Below the pieces are notes generated by a model that worked only from the letters and a program-made list of their open reading frames with translations, was not told where the DNA came from and searched no databases. From the NCBI GenBank assembly GCA_946482585.1, contig CAMLSI010000179.1, forward strand, positions 1 through 9,902: 9,902 bases of DNA, read 5' to 3'. Positions within the stretch are counted from its first letter, which is position 1; each line of letters begins with the position of its first letter. The position numbers were made by a program, and so were the translations under genes. The stretch is from an uncultured Lysobacteraceae bacterium (GTDB taxonomy: Bacteria; Pseudomonadota; Gammaproteobacteria; Xanthomonadales; Rhodanobacteraceae). Shown one piece after another: positions 1-6,114 of this stretch.

Positions 1-158
1 TCGGCGTCGTCATCGAAGCGGCGCACCAATGCATGACGACGCGCGGCGTGCACAAGACCGGCGTATCGATGACCACGAGCCAGATGCTGGGCGCCTTCCG
101 CGACGATGCGCGCACGCGCGCCGAGTTCCTGCAGTTCGTGATGGGTGCCCGACGCTGA
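1..158 (+). CDS. folE: GTP cyclohydrolase I (FolE), C-terminal fragment
   Basis: This is the last 51 residues of a protein that begins before the window; the codon frame starts at base 3 and the TGA is at 156-158. FolE converts GTP to 7,8-dihydroneopterin triphosphate, the first step of folate/pterin synthesis in the cytoplasm. The visible tail reads [16 protein letters not shown], then a [11 protein letters not shown] segment and an EFLQFV end. This matches the C-terminal signature of the FolE branch with the EAxHxCMxxRGV motif (the Bacillus/human-like type). The Cys encoded at 30-32 corresponds to the third zinc ligand of the family. The rest of the active site lies outside the window. The gene converges with the acetyltransferase gene that ends at 214. 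Nothing suggests that this end is broken. Confidence 0.9.
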   Translation, partial: GVVIEAAHQCMTTRGVHKTGVSMTTSQMLGAFRDDARTRAEFLQFVMGARR

Positions 159-175
159 CGCGAGACCGGACCGGC

Positions 176-193
176 GGCGCGCTTGCGCGCGCC
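176..193. terminator. GC-rich hairpin between convergent folE and GNAT genes
   Basis: Bases 176-182 (ggcgcgc) pair perfectly with 187-193 around a 4-nt loop, and the stem can extend slightly with a bulge. It lies 18 nt after the folE stop and 21 nt before the stop of the opposing GNAT gene, the usual place for a shared terminator. Neither side has a clear T-tract, so factor-independent termination is doubtful; it may only protect the 3' ends. Confidence 0.35.
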
Positions 194-213
194 GGCCCGC
201 CCCGTAGTGTTTG

Positions 214-681
214 TCAGTTCAACGCGACGAACGGCCGCGCGTACATGTGATAGTGCTCCTGCGTCATGCCGAGCGCGGCGTAGGTGCGCTGCGCACGCTC
301 GTTTTCCCATTCGACGTAGAGACGCAGGCCGATGACGCCGCTCGCGGCGCGCGCATCGGACTCGACCTGCGCGTACATCGCGCGGAACACACCGAGGCGC
401 CGCGCGTCGGGCAGCACGTAGACGCTCTGTATCCACCACCAGTCGCCGTCGCGCCAGTCGCTCCACTCGAACGTGACGAGCAGACAGCCGACCGCGCGGC
501 CTTCGTGCTCGGCAATGCGATAGAAGCCGCGGCGCGCATCCGCGAACACGGCAGCGACGCCGCGCGCGAGGCGTTCGCGGTCGAGCGGCTTGTTCTCGGT
601 CTCGAGCGCCATCGCGGCGTTGGCCTCGACGAGGAATTCGAGATCGCCGCGCGTAGCGGCTCGAATACGGATATCGGTCAT
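214..681 (-). CDS. GNAT family N-acetyltransferase
   Basis: A 155-residue protein with the length and layout of a single-domain GNAT enzyme, which transfers the acetyl group of acetyl-CoA to an amine; the substrate cannot be told from the sequence. The N-terminal strand (IRIRAATRGDL) is typical. Strand 4 and motif A lie at about residues 84-102 (IQSVYVLPDARRLGVFRAMY), where R94/R95-x-G97 forms the pyrophosphate-binding turn. Motif B lies at about 119-139 (LRLYVEWENERAQRTYAALG), with the usual Asn-Ala-Tyr-LGM pattern and Tyr134 as the likely general acid. I chose the ATG at 681 because MTDIRIR is a typical GNAT start. An in-frame ATG at 735 would add 18 unmatched residues and would put the start almost inside the terminator at 738-761. 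No strong Shine-Dalgarno is visible. The gene is alone and converges with folE. Confidence 0.85.
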   Translation of the reverse strand: MTDIRIRAATRGDLEFLVEANAAMALETENKPLDRERLARGVAAVFADARRGFYRIAEHEGRAVGCLLVTFEWSDWRDGDWWWIQSVYVLPDARRLGVFRAMYAQVESDARAASGVIGLRLYVEWENERAQRTYAALGMTQEHYHMYARPFVALN

Positions 682-737
682 GCGGATCTGCCCGGATAGC
701 GGAAATTCACGGCAGCCGATTCGCCGGCGCCGCAACG

Positions 738-767
738 AAAAGGGCGGCCTTGCGGCCGCCCCGTTTT
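738..767 (-). terminator. Strong intrinsic terminator of the 255-aa secreted-protein gene
   Basis: An 8-bp perfect G/C stem (742-749 with 754-761) closes a 4-nt loop. Read on the minus strand the loop is GCAA, a stable GNRA tetraloop, and the stem is followed at once by TTTT (741-738). This is a textbook Rho-independent terminator 32 nt after the stop of the 793-1560 gene. It also insulates the GNAT gene downstream. The plus strand has a looser TTTT at 764-767, so it could work in both directions. Confidence 0.85.
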
Positions 768-792
768 CCTGAAGCGTAGCGCGAAGCGCGCG

Positions 793-1560
793 TCAGTCGA
801 CCTTGAACTTCTGCAGCGACACCGGCGTGGCGGTCTGGTTGCAGGCCACGTACACCTGCACCGTGCCCGTCGCGCCTGCCGCAAGCTGCAACGTCCACTG
901 GAGACCACTCGTGATGTCGCCCGGCCCGAACGGCAGGCCGGTGTTGGCGAAATCGGTCACCGAGGTATTGCTGAGCTGCGCGGCCACGTCGGTGGCGGCG
1001 GCAAACGGCAATACGAGATAGGCCACTGCACCCGGCCCGCGCACTTCGCACTGGCCCGCGGTCGCGTCATTCACACGAATATAGTTGTTCGGTTGCACCA
1101 GGACCGCGTTGTCGGTGCCGGCGGAACCGTTGACATCGAGATCGAGCATCTGGAACAGATGCAGCGTGATCGCCGCTGCACCGTTGTTGGTGATCGACAG
1201 CGTCGTCGAGACTTCGCCGGTACCGGCCGCCGCACTGCTGATCACGTGCGTCTTGGTCACAGCGAGGCCACGGCCGCCGAGATCGGTCCAGCTGATCGTC
1301 GCGGTATTGCCCGTGTAATTCGTCGTCGTCGGCGCGGTGAACACGGTTTCCTGGGTATCACCCTGGATGCGGAACCACCAGCCGGCTTCGAACAGCTGGT
1401 CACCGGTACCGACGCCGGTGTAGTTGGTTTCAGGAGAAGTATCCCAGTGGCTTGCGGTGTGCACGTAGCTGGCACCGCCGGCAGTGATCGTGCCCTGGCC
1501 GTAGGCGACAGGGGCGGAGGCCAGAAAAAGCAAAGCGAGAGCAGTTCTGAAACGGCGCAT
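793..1560 (-). CDS. Secreted protein of unknown function (beta-rich, Sec signal peptide)
   Basis: I do not recognise this 255-residue protein. Residues 1-21 form a Sec signal peptide: MRRFR, a hydrophobic core (ALALLFLASAPVA), and probable cleavage near A19-G21. The mature part is rich in Thr, Ala, Gly, Asn and Val with alternating hydrophobic residues, as in a beta-sandwich. It has just two cysteines (C171, C240), which could form a disulfide in the periplasm or outside the cell. Segments such as STTLSITNNGAAAITLHLF (118-136) and QLAAGATGTVQVYVAC resemble extracellular beta-sandwich or DUF11-like repeats, but this is only likeness. There is no membrane anchor or sorting motif at the C-terminus (KFKVD). 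Codon use is somewhat richer in AAT, ACA and TAT than its neighbours. The ATG at 1560 has GGGGAA about 10 nt upstream. The gene is monocistronic, with a weak promoter candidate upstream and a strong terminator downstream. Confidence 0.75.
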   Translation of the reverse strand: MRRFRTALALLFLASAPVAYGQGTITAGGASYVHTASHWDTSPETNYTGVGTGDQLFEAGWWFRIQGDTQETVFTAPTTTNYTGNTATISWTDLGGRGLAVTKTHVISSAAAGTGEVSTTLSITNNGAAAITLHLFQMLDLDVNGSAGTDNAVLVQPNNYIRVNDATAGQCEVRGPGAVAYLVLPFAAATDVAAQLSNTSVTDFANTGLPFGPGDITSGLQWTLQLAAGATGTVQVYVACNQTATPVSLQKFKVD

Positions 1561-1594
1561 GTTCTATTTCCCCATGGTCGAATGAACGCAACGA

Positions 1595-1624
1595 CTGATA
1601 CTGCAAGGCACCGCGAAACGCCAA
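1595..1624 (-). promoter_or_regulatory. Candidate sigma-70 promoter for the secreted-protein gene
   Basis: On the minus strand a -35-like TTGGCG (1624-1619) and a -10-like TATCAG (1600-1595) are separated by 18 nt, each matching consensus at four of six positions. This would start transcription near 1588, about 28 nt before the ATG, and leave the Shine-Dalgarno GGGGAA in the leader. The match is modest. Confidence 0.3.
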
Positions 1625-1741
1625 ATCCGGCGGAAACCGGACCTCCCTGAGGCGTTCTGTCCATACGCGGACGTCAATACTTGCGCTGTTTCACGCCAGA
1701 TACAACTTCCGGCACGGGTTTTTTGCCGACGACTCGGCCTG

Positions 1742-1769
1742 GAGCCTGAATTCGCCGCGAGCCTGAATG
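1742..1769. repeat. Short direct repeat in the gap downstream of ntrC
   Basis: GAGCCTGAAT occurs at 1742-1751 and again at 1760-1769 with an 18-bp period, and the next three bases differ by one (tcg against gcg). It lies in the 234-bp untranslated gap between the stop of ntrC and the secreted-protein gene. A short hairpin (1778-1782 with 1787-1791) sits between the repeat and the ntrC stop codon. It lacks a T-tract, so no clear ntrC terminator is visible here. Confidence 0.5.
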
Positions 1770-1794
1770 CGAATCCGTCGTCCCCGGACGAGCT

Positions 1795-3195
1795 TCAGGT
1801 ACGTCGCTTCCGCGAACTGCCCAGCTTGCGCGTCAACGTGTTACGGCCAACTCCTAAAGCTTCTGCTGCATGTTGGCGATGGCCGCCATGGGCTGCGAGC
1901 GCCGCCTCGAACAACACGCGCTCGAGTTCGGCCAGCGCGGCCGCGTGCAGGTCGCCGCGCCCGCTCGCGAGCTCCGTGTCGGCCCAGCGGCGCAATTGCC
2001 GGGCCCAGCTCGCTTCTTCGGCTATCGGCACGGCGCGCTCGAACGGGAGGTCTTCGGCGCGGACCTCCCGGCCCGGCGCCATCACGGCAAGGCGTCGGCA
2101 CAGGTTCTCGAGCTGGCGTACGTTGCCCGGCCAGCCGAACCGTTCCATCGCCGACAGTGCTTTCGGCGACCATCGCTTGGCGCCGACCTTGAGCTCCTCG
2201 GCTGCGCGCGCGAGAAAGTGCTCGGCCAGCAGCGCGACGTCTTCCGGGCGTTCGCGCAGACTCGGCAGATGAATGCGGACGACATCGAGACGATGCAGCA
2301 GATCGGCCCGGAATTCGCCGCGCGCGACCTTGCCCTCGAGATCCTGATGCGTCGCGGCGATGACGCGGACATCAGCACGGATCAGTTCGCGGCCGCCGAC
2401 GCGATAGAACTCGCCCTCGGCGAGCACACGCAGCAGGCGCGTCTGCAGCAGCAGCGGCATGTCGCCGATTTCGTCGAGGAATAGGGTGCCGCCATCGGCC
2501 TGCTCGAAACGTCCCGCATGCCGCCGCGTCGCGCCGGTGAATGCGCCCATCTCGTGGCCGAACAGTTCCGATTCGAGCAATTCGGACGGAATTGCGGCGG
2601 TATTCAGCGCAACGAACGGACGCAACGCGCGCGCGCTGTGGGTATGCAGCGCACGCGCGACGAGCTCCTTGCCGGTACCGGTTTCGCCCGTGATCAGGAC
2701 ATTGAGGCCGCTCGCCGCGACGCGGCCGATTGCGCGGAACACCTCGCGCATCGCCGGCGAGCGTCCGATCAGCTCGGTGTCGCGCGGCAGCGCGCGCGGC
2801 GGCGGTGCCGGCGGTGCCGCGCTGCGTCGCTGCGCGAGCGCGCGCTGCGCGGCCGCGACGGCCTGGTCCAGATCGAAGGGTTTCGGCAGGTAGTCGAACG
2901 CGCCGTGCTTGTAGGCCGCCGCCGTCGTCGCGACGTCGGTGTAGGCGCTCATGACGATGACCGGCAGTTGCGCATGATGCGCATGCAGGCGCTCGAGCAG
3001 CTTCAGGCCGCCCTGCCCCGTCATGCGCACATCGGTAAACAGCAAGTCCGGTACTTGTTCCTCCATGCGCGCGAGCACGCTCTCGGCGTCCTCGAATTCG
3101 GCAACCTGCAGGCCCGCGTCGCGCAGAGCCGCGGCGAGCACGAAACGTACGCCGCGATCGTCGTCGGCGAGCCAGACCGTCGCGGCATCAGCCAT
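1795..3195 (-). CDS. ntrC: Nitrogen regulation response regulator NtrC (sigma-54 activator)
   Basis: A 466-residue cytoplasmic enhancer-binding protein, about the length of E. coli NtrC. When phosphorylated by NtrB it oligomerises on enhancers and uses ATP hydrolysis to open sigma-54 promoters of nitrogen-assimilation genes. The receiver domain (1-120) has the acidic pocket D11-D13, phospho-acceptor D55 (TDVRM), S83 at the switch Thr/Ser position and K105. A Pro-rich linker (126-137) follows. The AAA+ domain has Walker A GETGTGKE (170-177), the sigma-54-contacting GAFTGA loop (217-222), Walker B GGTLFLDE (235-242) and an [11 protein letters not shown] arginine-finger segment. The C-terminus has a Fis-type helix-turn-helix ending [11 protein letters not shown], the NtrC hallmark. 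Oddity: the usual MPGMDG after D55 reads MTGQGG. I chose the ATG at 3195 because its N-terminus aligns with NtrC and it has GGAG 6 nt upstream; the ATG at 3237 would add 14 residues read from inside ntrB. It overlaps the end of ntrB by 8 nt. Confidence 0.96.
   Translation of the reverse strand: MADAATVWLADDDRGVRFVLAAALRDAGLQVAEFEDAESVLARMEEQVPDLLFTDVRMTGQGGLKLLERLHAHHAQLPVIVMSAYTDVATTAAAYKHGAFDYLPKPFDLDQAVAAAQRALAQRRSAAPPAPPPRALPRDTELIGRSPAMREVFRAIGRVAASGLNVLITGETGTGKELVARALHTHSARALRPFVALNTAAIPSELLESELFGHEMGAFTGATRRHAGRFEQADGGTLFLDEIGDMPLLLQTRLLRVLAEGEFYRVGGRELIRADVRVIAATHQDLEGKVARGEFRADLLHRLDVVRIHLPSLRERPEDVALLAEHFLARAAEELKVGAKRWSPKALSAMERFGWPGNVRQLENLCRRLAVMAPGREVRAEDLPFERAVPIAEEASWARQLRRWADTELASGRGDLHAAALAELERVLFEAALAAHGGHRQHAAEALGVGRNTLTRKLGSSRKRRT
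2801..2818. repeat. Tandem 9-bp duplication in the ntrC linker
   Basis: The 9-mer ggcggtgcc is present twice in direct tandem (2801-2809, 2810-2818), in frame, and encodes part of the Ala/Pro-rich linker between the receiver and AAA+ domains. Such linkers tolerate length change, so this is probably a slippage-derived, neutral repeat. Confidence 0.5.
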
Positions 3196-4192
3196 GCGAT
3201 TCTCCGTAGGGCAGCAGCAAGGTGAAGACGGTTTCACCGCTGCGGCTGCGATAGTTCAGCGCGCCGCCGTGTTCCGCGGCGATCTCGCGGCACAGGGCAA
3301 GGCCGAGGCCGCTGCCATCGGCGCGGCTGCTGACCATCGGCAGGAACAGACTGTCGGCGAGTTCCGGCGCCACACCTTCGCCGTTGTCGATCACGTCCAC
3401 GCGTAGCGCGAGCTTCACGACGCGATCGTTGATCCGCGCCGAATGCTCGGCGCGGCTGCGCAAGGTGACGCGGTCCGCGCCGGCTTCGAGCGCATTGCGT
3501 CCGAGATTCAGGAACAGCTGGAGCAGCCGGTCCGCATCGCCGGGAAGATTCGGCAGGCTCGGATCGAAATCGCGCACGACAGACGCCTGGCCCTGCGAGG
3601 CCAGCAAGACGGCGATACGTTCGAGCACTTCGTGGATGTTGACCGACGCGAACGCCGGACTCGCCGATCCCTGCAGCAGCCGGTTCGCGAGCTGCGCGAG
3701 CCTGTCCGCCTCGGCAATGACGAGACCGGCCAGTTCCTTGACGCCGTCGTCGGCGACGCGCCGGGCGATCAGCTGCGCGGCGCCGCGCAACCCGGCGAGT
3801 GGATTCTTCACTTCATGCGCGAAGCCGCGCAGCGATTCCGACAGATGCGCCGTCGATCCGCCGCCGCTCGGCGCCAGCGCATGCACTTCGAGCAACGCGC
3901 CGCCGGCCGCGAGCGGGCTCAAGGTCAGGTCGACGGCGACCGTCTCCCCCGCCGCCGCGTTCAGCGCGAAATCGCGCAGCTGCACGACGCGCTGCTCGGC
4001 CAGCACGCGCCGGAACGCCTCGGCGAGTTCAGGACGCTCGGGCGCAAGCGTCGCCAGCGTCATGCCCTCGAGCCGTCGCGCGCCGAGGCCGAGCAGTTCG
4101 CACAACGCCGGATTCGGCATCTGCAGTTGCTGCCGCGCATCCAGGCAGGCCGCCGCCGTGCTGAGCTGAGACCAGAGCGTCGCGGAATCCAC
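3188..4192 (-). CDS. ntrB: Nitrogen regulation sensor histidine kinase/phosphatase NtrB
   Basis: A 334-residue soluble sensor kinase (GlnL/NtrB) that phosphorylates or dephosphorylates NtrC; in the known pathway PII protein (GlnB) tells it the nitrogen state. There is no transmembrane segment. A PAS-like region occupies about residues 10-100. The H-box is RGFAHEVKNPLAGLRGAAQ with phospho-acceptor H126, nearly identical to the NtrB signature. The N-box has N233 (FLNLGRNALEA), G1 is DNGEGV (269-274), the F-box is LFLPMVSSR, and G2 is DGSGLGLAL (292-300). All kinase elements are present. The start is GTG at 4190-4192: an in-frame TGA lies 30 nt upstream with no ATG between, and the alternative ATT is unlikely. 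No Shine-Dalgarno precedes the GTG, so initiation may be weak. It overlaps ntrC by ATGGCTGA, which suggests coupled translation. An NtrC-like site covers its predicted promoter. Confidence 0.95.
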   Translation of the reverse strand: MDSATLWSQLSTAAACLDARQQLQMPNPALCELLGLGARRLEGMTLATLAPERPELAEAFRRVLAEQRVVQLRDFALNAAAGETVAVDLTLSPLAAGGALLEVHALAPSGGGSTAHLSESLRGFAHEVKNPLAGLRGAAQLIARRVADDGVKELAGLVIAEADRLAQLANRLLQGSASPAFASVNIHEVLERIAVLLASQGQASVVRDFDPSLPNLPGDADRLLQLFLNLGRNALEAGADRVTLRSRAEHSARINDRVVKLALRVDVIDNGEGVAPELADSLFLPMVSSRADGSGLGLALCREIAAEHGGALNYRSRSGETVFTLLLPYGESHG

Positions 4193-4215
4193 GGTTTGCT
4201 GTCGGTTGGGGCGAA

Positions 4216-4232
4216 TGCACCATCATAGTGCA
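4216..4232. promoter_or_regulatory. NtrC-type operator overlapping the ntrB -10 element
   Basis: TGCACCATCATAGTGCA is a 17-bp dyad with perfect TGCAC/GTGCA arms. It follows the NtrC (NRI) binding pattern TGCACC-N5-GGTGCA, and by memory of the E. coli glnAp2 enhancer (TGCACCAACATGGTGC) it differs at only a few centre and edge bases. Read on the minus strand, the middle contains TATGAT (4227-4222), which matches a sigma-70 -10 box at five of six positions. Transcription would start near 4215, about 23 nt before the ntrB GTG. No good -35 is seen at 15-18 nt. NtrC bound here should block RNA polymerase, that is, repress its own operon. Confidence 0.72.
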
Positions 4233-4278
4233 GAGCTGCGGGAAAACCAGCGGCCTCCGAGGCGACGCTCACCGATAA

Positions 4279-4292
4279 ATGGCATCTGCCAT
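4279..4292. repeat. ATGGCA/TGCCAT palindrome between the ADH gene and ntrB
   Basis: ATGGCA-TC-TGCCAT is an almost perfect 14-bp palindrome, 19 nt downstream of the alcohol dehydrogenase stop. As RNA it folds as a 5-bp stem with a 4-nt loop, followed on the minus strand by TTATCG, too weak for a convincing terminator. It may be a weak terminator or a protein-binding site in front of ntrB. Confidence 0.35.
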
Positions 4293-4310
4293 CGCGCGAC
4301 GATTTTTGCG

Positions 4311-5372
4311 CTATCGGGCTGTCCCTGCCATCGTCGAGCAATCGATCACGAACCGATATTTCACGTCGCTGCGCAGCATCCGCTCGTAGGCGTCGTTGAT
4401 ATCGGCGGCGGCGATCATCTCGATGTCCGACACGATGCCGTGCTCGGCGCAGAAGTCGAGCATCTCCTGCGTCTCGGCGATGCCGCCGATCAGCGAACCC
4501 GCGATCGCGCGGCGGCCGAAGATCAGCGGCGCGATGTTCGGGCTCGGATGCGGGTGTTCGGGCACGCCGACGAGACACAGTGCGCCGTCGCGCTTGAGCA
4601 GGCGCGTGAGCGCGTCGAGATCATGGCTCGCGGCGACGGTGTCGAGGATGAAGTCGAAGCTGCCGCCGTGCGCCTTCATTTCTGCCGCGTTCTTCGAGAT
4701 CACGACCTCATCGGCGCCGAGCTTGAGCGCATCGGCGCGCTTGTTTTCCGACGTCGTGAACGCAACGACGCGTGCGCCCAGCGCGTGCGCGAGCTTGATG
4801 CCCATGTGGCCCAGCCCGCCGATGCCGACGATGCCGACCTTCTTGCCGGGTCCGACCTTCCAGTGACGCAGCGGCGAATATGTCGTGATGCCCGCGCAGA
4901 GCAGCGGCGCGACCGCGGCGAGCTGCCCGATCGGGTGGCGGATCTTGAGCACGAACTGATCGCCGACGACGATGCGCTGCGAATAACCGCCGAGCGTATG
5001 GCCCGGCACATCCCGGGTGCGGCCGTTGTACGTACCGACGAAGCCGTTCTCGCAATACTGCTCGAGACCCTCGCCGCAGGCGCTGCACCGTTTGCAGCTG
5101 TCGACCATGCAGCCGACACCGACGATGTCGCCGACCTCGAACCCCGTCACCGCGGCGCCGACCGCGCTCACCTGACCGACGATCTCGTGGCCCGGCACGC
5201 AGGGATAACGTGTGCCGGCCCACTCCGAACGCACGGTGTGCAGGTCGGAATGGCAGACGCCGCAGAACGCGATGTCGATCTGCACGTCATTCGCGTCCGG
5301 CGCGCGCCGCTCGATGGTCATCGGCTCCAGCGGTTGGTCGCCGGCATGGGCGCCGTAGGCTTTCGTGGTCAT
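4311..5372 (-). CDS. Zinc-dependent NAD(P)-alcohol/aldehyde dehydrogenase, YahK/CAD type
   Basis: A 353-residue medium-chain dehydrogenase/reductase of the cinnamyl-alcohol dehydrogenase branch, close in length and motifs to E. coli YahK. It reversibly reduces aldehydes to alcohols in the cytoplasm; the natural substrate is not readable. Catalytic zinc ligands are C40 (CGVCHSDLH), H62 with E63 (PGHEIVG) and C159 (LLCAGITTY). The structural zinc site is C93, C96, C99 and C107. The nucleotide-binding Rossmann turn is GIGGLGHMGIKLA (183-195), and TTSENKR at the end of the second strand (206-212) is the pattern associated with NADPH preference in this group. I chose the ATG at 5372 because MTTKAYGA fits the family start and GGAG lies 8 nt upstream; the longer frame from 5453 adds 27 unmatched residues. 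It appears monocistronic, with a promoter candidate at 5415-5443, and lies 118 bp upstream of ntrB on the same strand without obvious coupling. Confidence 0.92.
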   Translation of the reverse strand: MTTKAYGAHAGDQPLEPMTIERRAPDANDVQIDIAFCGVCHSDLHTVRSEWAGTRYPCVPGHEIVGQVSAVGAAVTGFEVGDIVGVGCMVDSCKRCSACGEGLEQYCENGFVGTYNGRTRDVPGHTLGGYSQRIVVGDQFVLKIRHPIGQLAAVAPLLCAGITTYSPLRHWKVGPGKKVGIVGIGGLGHMGIKLAHALGARVVAFTTSENKRADALKLGADEVVISKNAAEMKAHGGSFDFILDTVAASHDLDALTRLLKRDGALCLVGVPEHPHPSPNIAPLIFGRRAIAGSLIGGIAETQEMLDFCAEHGIVSDIEMIAAADINDAYERMLRSDVKYRFVIDCSTMAGTAR

Positions 5373-5414
5373 GCGCGCGTCTCCAGAGATCCGGGATCGT
5401 TCCGGCAGGACGCG

Positions 5415-5443
5415 AGTAGAGCCGTAGCGCGCGCGCACGGCAA
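5415..5443 (-). promoter_or_regulatory. Candidate sigma-70 promoter of the alcohol dehydrogenase gene
   Basis: On the minus strand TTGCCG (5443-5438) and TCTACT (5420-5415) are spaced by exactly 17 nt, each matching consensus at four of six positions. The predicted start near 5408 gives a leader of about 36 nt that includes the GGAG ribosome site. The second -10 base is not A, so the match is only moderate. Confidence 0.3.
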
Positions 5444-5501
5444 GCCCGACCAATGGGAATCGCCACGGTCGCCATGAACGCGCGCGGCGACGCGGGCCGC
5501 G

Positions 5502-5915
5502 TCAATGCGGCGTCGCGGTACCTTCGAGCAAGGTCTCGGTCGCTTCCGTGTCGCCCGCGTCGGCGATATTCGACAGCGACACGAAGCCCACGAGCCGCTT
5601 GTCGCGATCGACGACGGGCAATCGGCGTACGCAGAGTTCCGACATGTTGCGCGCGACATCGCGCAGGTCTTCGTCGTCGAAGCAGTACTTGATGCCTTCG
5701 GACATGATCCGGCTGACCGGCGTGTCTGCGTCGAGTCCGTCGGCGAGCGCACGCACGACGATGTCGCGGTCGGTGACCATGCCGACGAGCTTGTCGTCGA
5801 CGCTCACCGGCACGCTGCCGATGTCCTTGCTGCGCATCAGCTGCGCCGCGGCGCGGATGCTGTCCTGCTTCTGCACGACGTAGACGTCGCCGCTCATGAC
5901 TTCGCTGACTTTCAT
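5502..5915 (-). CDS. Tandem CBS-domain protein
   Basis: A 137-residue cytoplasmic protein made only of two CBS domains (a Bateman module), about residues 8-60 and 73-125. It starts MKVSEVMSGDVYVV; domain 1 carries DIGSVPV and GMVTDRDIVVRAL (45-57), and domain 2 carries VRRLPVVD and LVGFVSLSNIADA (108-120). These G-h-h-[TS]-x-x-D/N-I ends are the nucleotide-contacting parts of the fold. Such small proteins bind adenine nucleotides (AMP, ATP or similar) and may sense energy state; partners are not known here and no enzyme domain is fused. The ATG at 5915 is preceded by GAGGAG at a good distance, and the longer open frame to 6200 has no domain similarity. A short inverted repeat overlaps the stop codon (5489-5494 with 5498-5503) but lacks a T-tract. 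The leader holds three palindromes. Confidence 0.9.
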   Translation of the reverse strand: MKVSEVMSGDVYVVQKQDSIRAAAQLMRSKDIGSVPVSVDDKLVGMVTDRDIVVRALADGLDADTPVSRIMSEGIKYCFDDEDLRDVARNMSELCVRRLPVVDRDKRLVGFVSLSNIADAGDTEATETLLEGTATPH

Positions 5916-5956
5916 CGGGGTCTCCTCGGTTGCGGCGCAGAAACCGTCTTCACGCG

Positions 5957-5998
5957 ACGGCGCGCCGTTCGCTGCGGATTGTGCGCAGCACCGCGGTG
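5957..5998. repeat. Cluster of three palindromes upstream of the CBS gene
   Basis: Within 42 bp there is a perfect 12-bp palindrome (5957-5968, ACGGCGCGCCGT), a dyad GCTGCG-N7-CGCAGC (5971-5989), and a perfect 10-bp palindrome CACCGCGGTG (5989-5998). They lie 42-83 bp upstream of the CBS-protein ATG, where an operator would be expected. I found no convincing -35/-10 pair. High GC makes chance palindromes more likely. Confidence 0.4.
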
Positions 5999-6044
5999 GC
6001 GGCACGGTGAAAGCGGGCTCGGCACGGAAGACCGCACGTGAAAT

Positions 6045-6106
6045 GCCGTCGCCGCGTCGGGAGGCCCGACACGGCGACGGCTCGGGTTGCGGCTGCCGCA
6101 ATCCCG
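6045..6106 (-). terminator. Two tandem hairpins after the 354-aa secreted-protein gene
   Basis: The hairpin nearest the stop (6083-6106) pairs 6087-6092 with 6096-6101, plus CGGG/CCCG separated by one bulged base. The second (6045-6081) is a 37-nt structure: 10 bp closing pairs (6045-6054 with 6072-6081), one C-A mismatch, then 6 bp (6056-6061 with 6065-6070) and a 3-nt loop. On the minus strand the second is followed only by ATTTCACG, so the T-tract is poor. The position, 9-70 nt past the stop, supports termination or 3'-end protection. Confidence 0.5.
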
Positions 6107-6114
6107 CCAGAGGA

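Noticed and set aside
29..250. A 73-codon plus-strand frame over the folE end
   Set aside because: It is out of frame with the clear FolE C-terminus and gives an Arg-rich sequence without any recognisable feature.
1684..1699. A sigma-54-like element on the minus strand (GGCGTG ... GCGC) downstream of ntrC
   Set aside because: The GG and GC elements are 11 bp apart where exactly 10 is required, and the -12 TTGC is missing.
1707..1728. A cggca/tgccg inverted repeat with a run of six T after ntrC
   Set aside because: The T run lies in the loop and not after the stem, and the stem is only 5 bp; it is not a terminator in either direction.
4206..5477. A 423-codon plus-strand open frame opposite the alcohol dehydrogenase gene
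   Set aside because: The minus strand carries all zinc and nucleotide motifs of the dehydrogenase. The plus frame has no family likeness.
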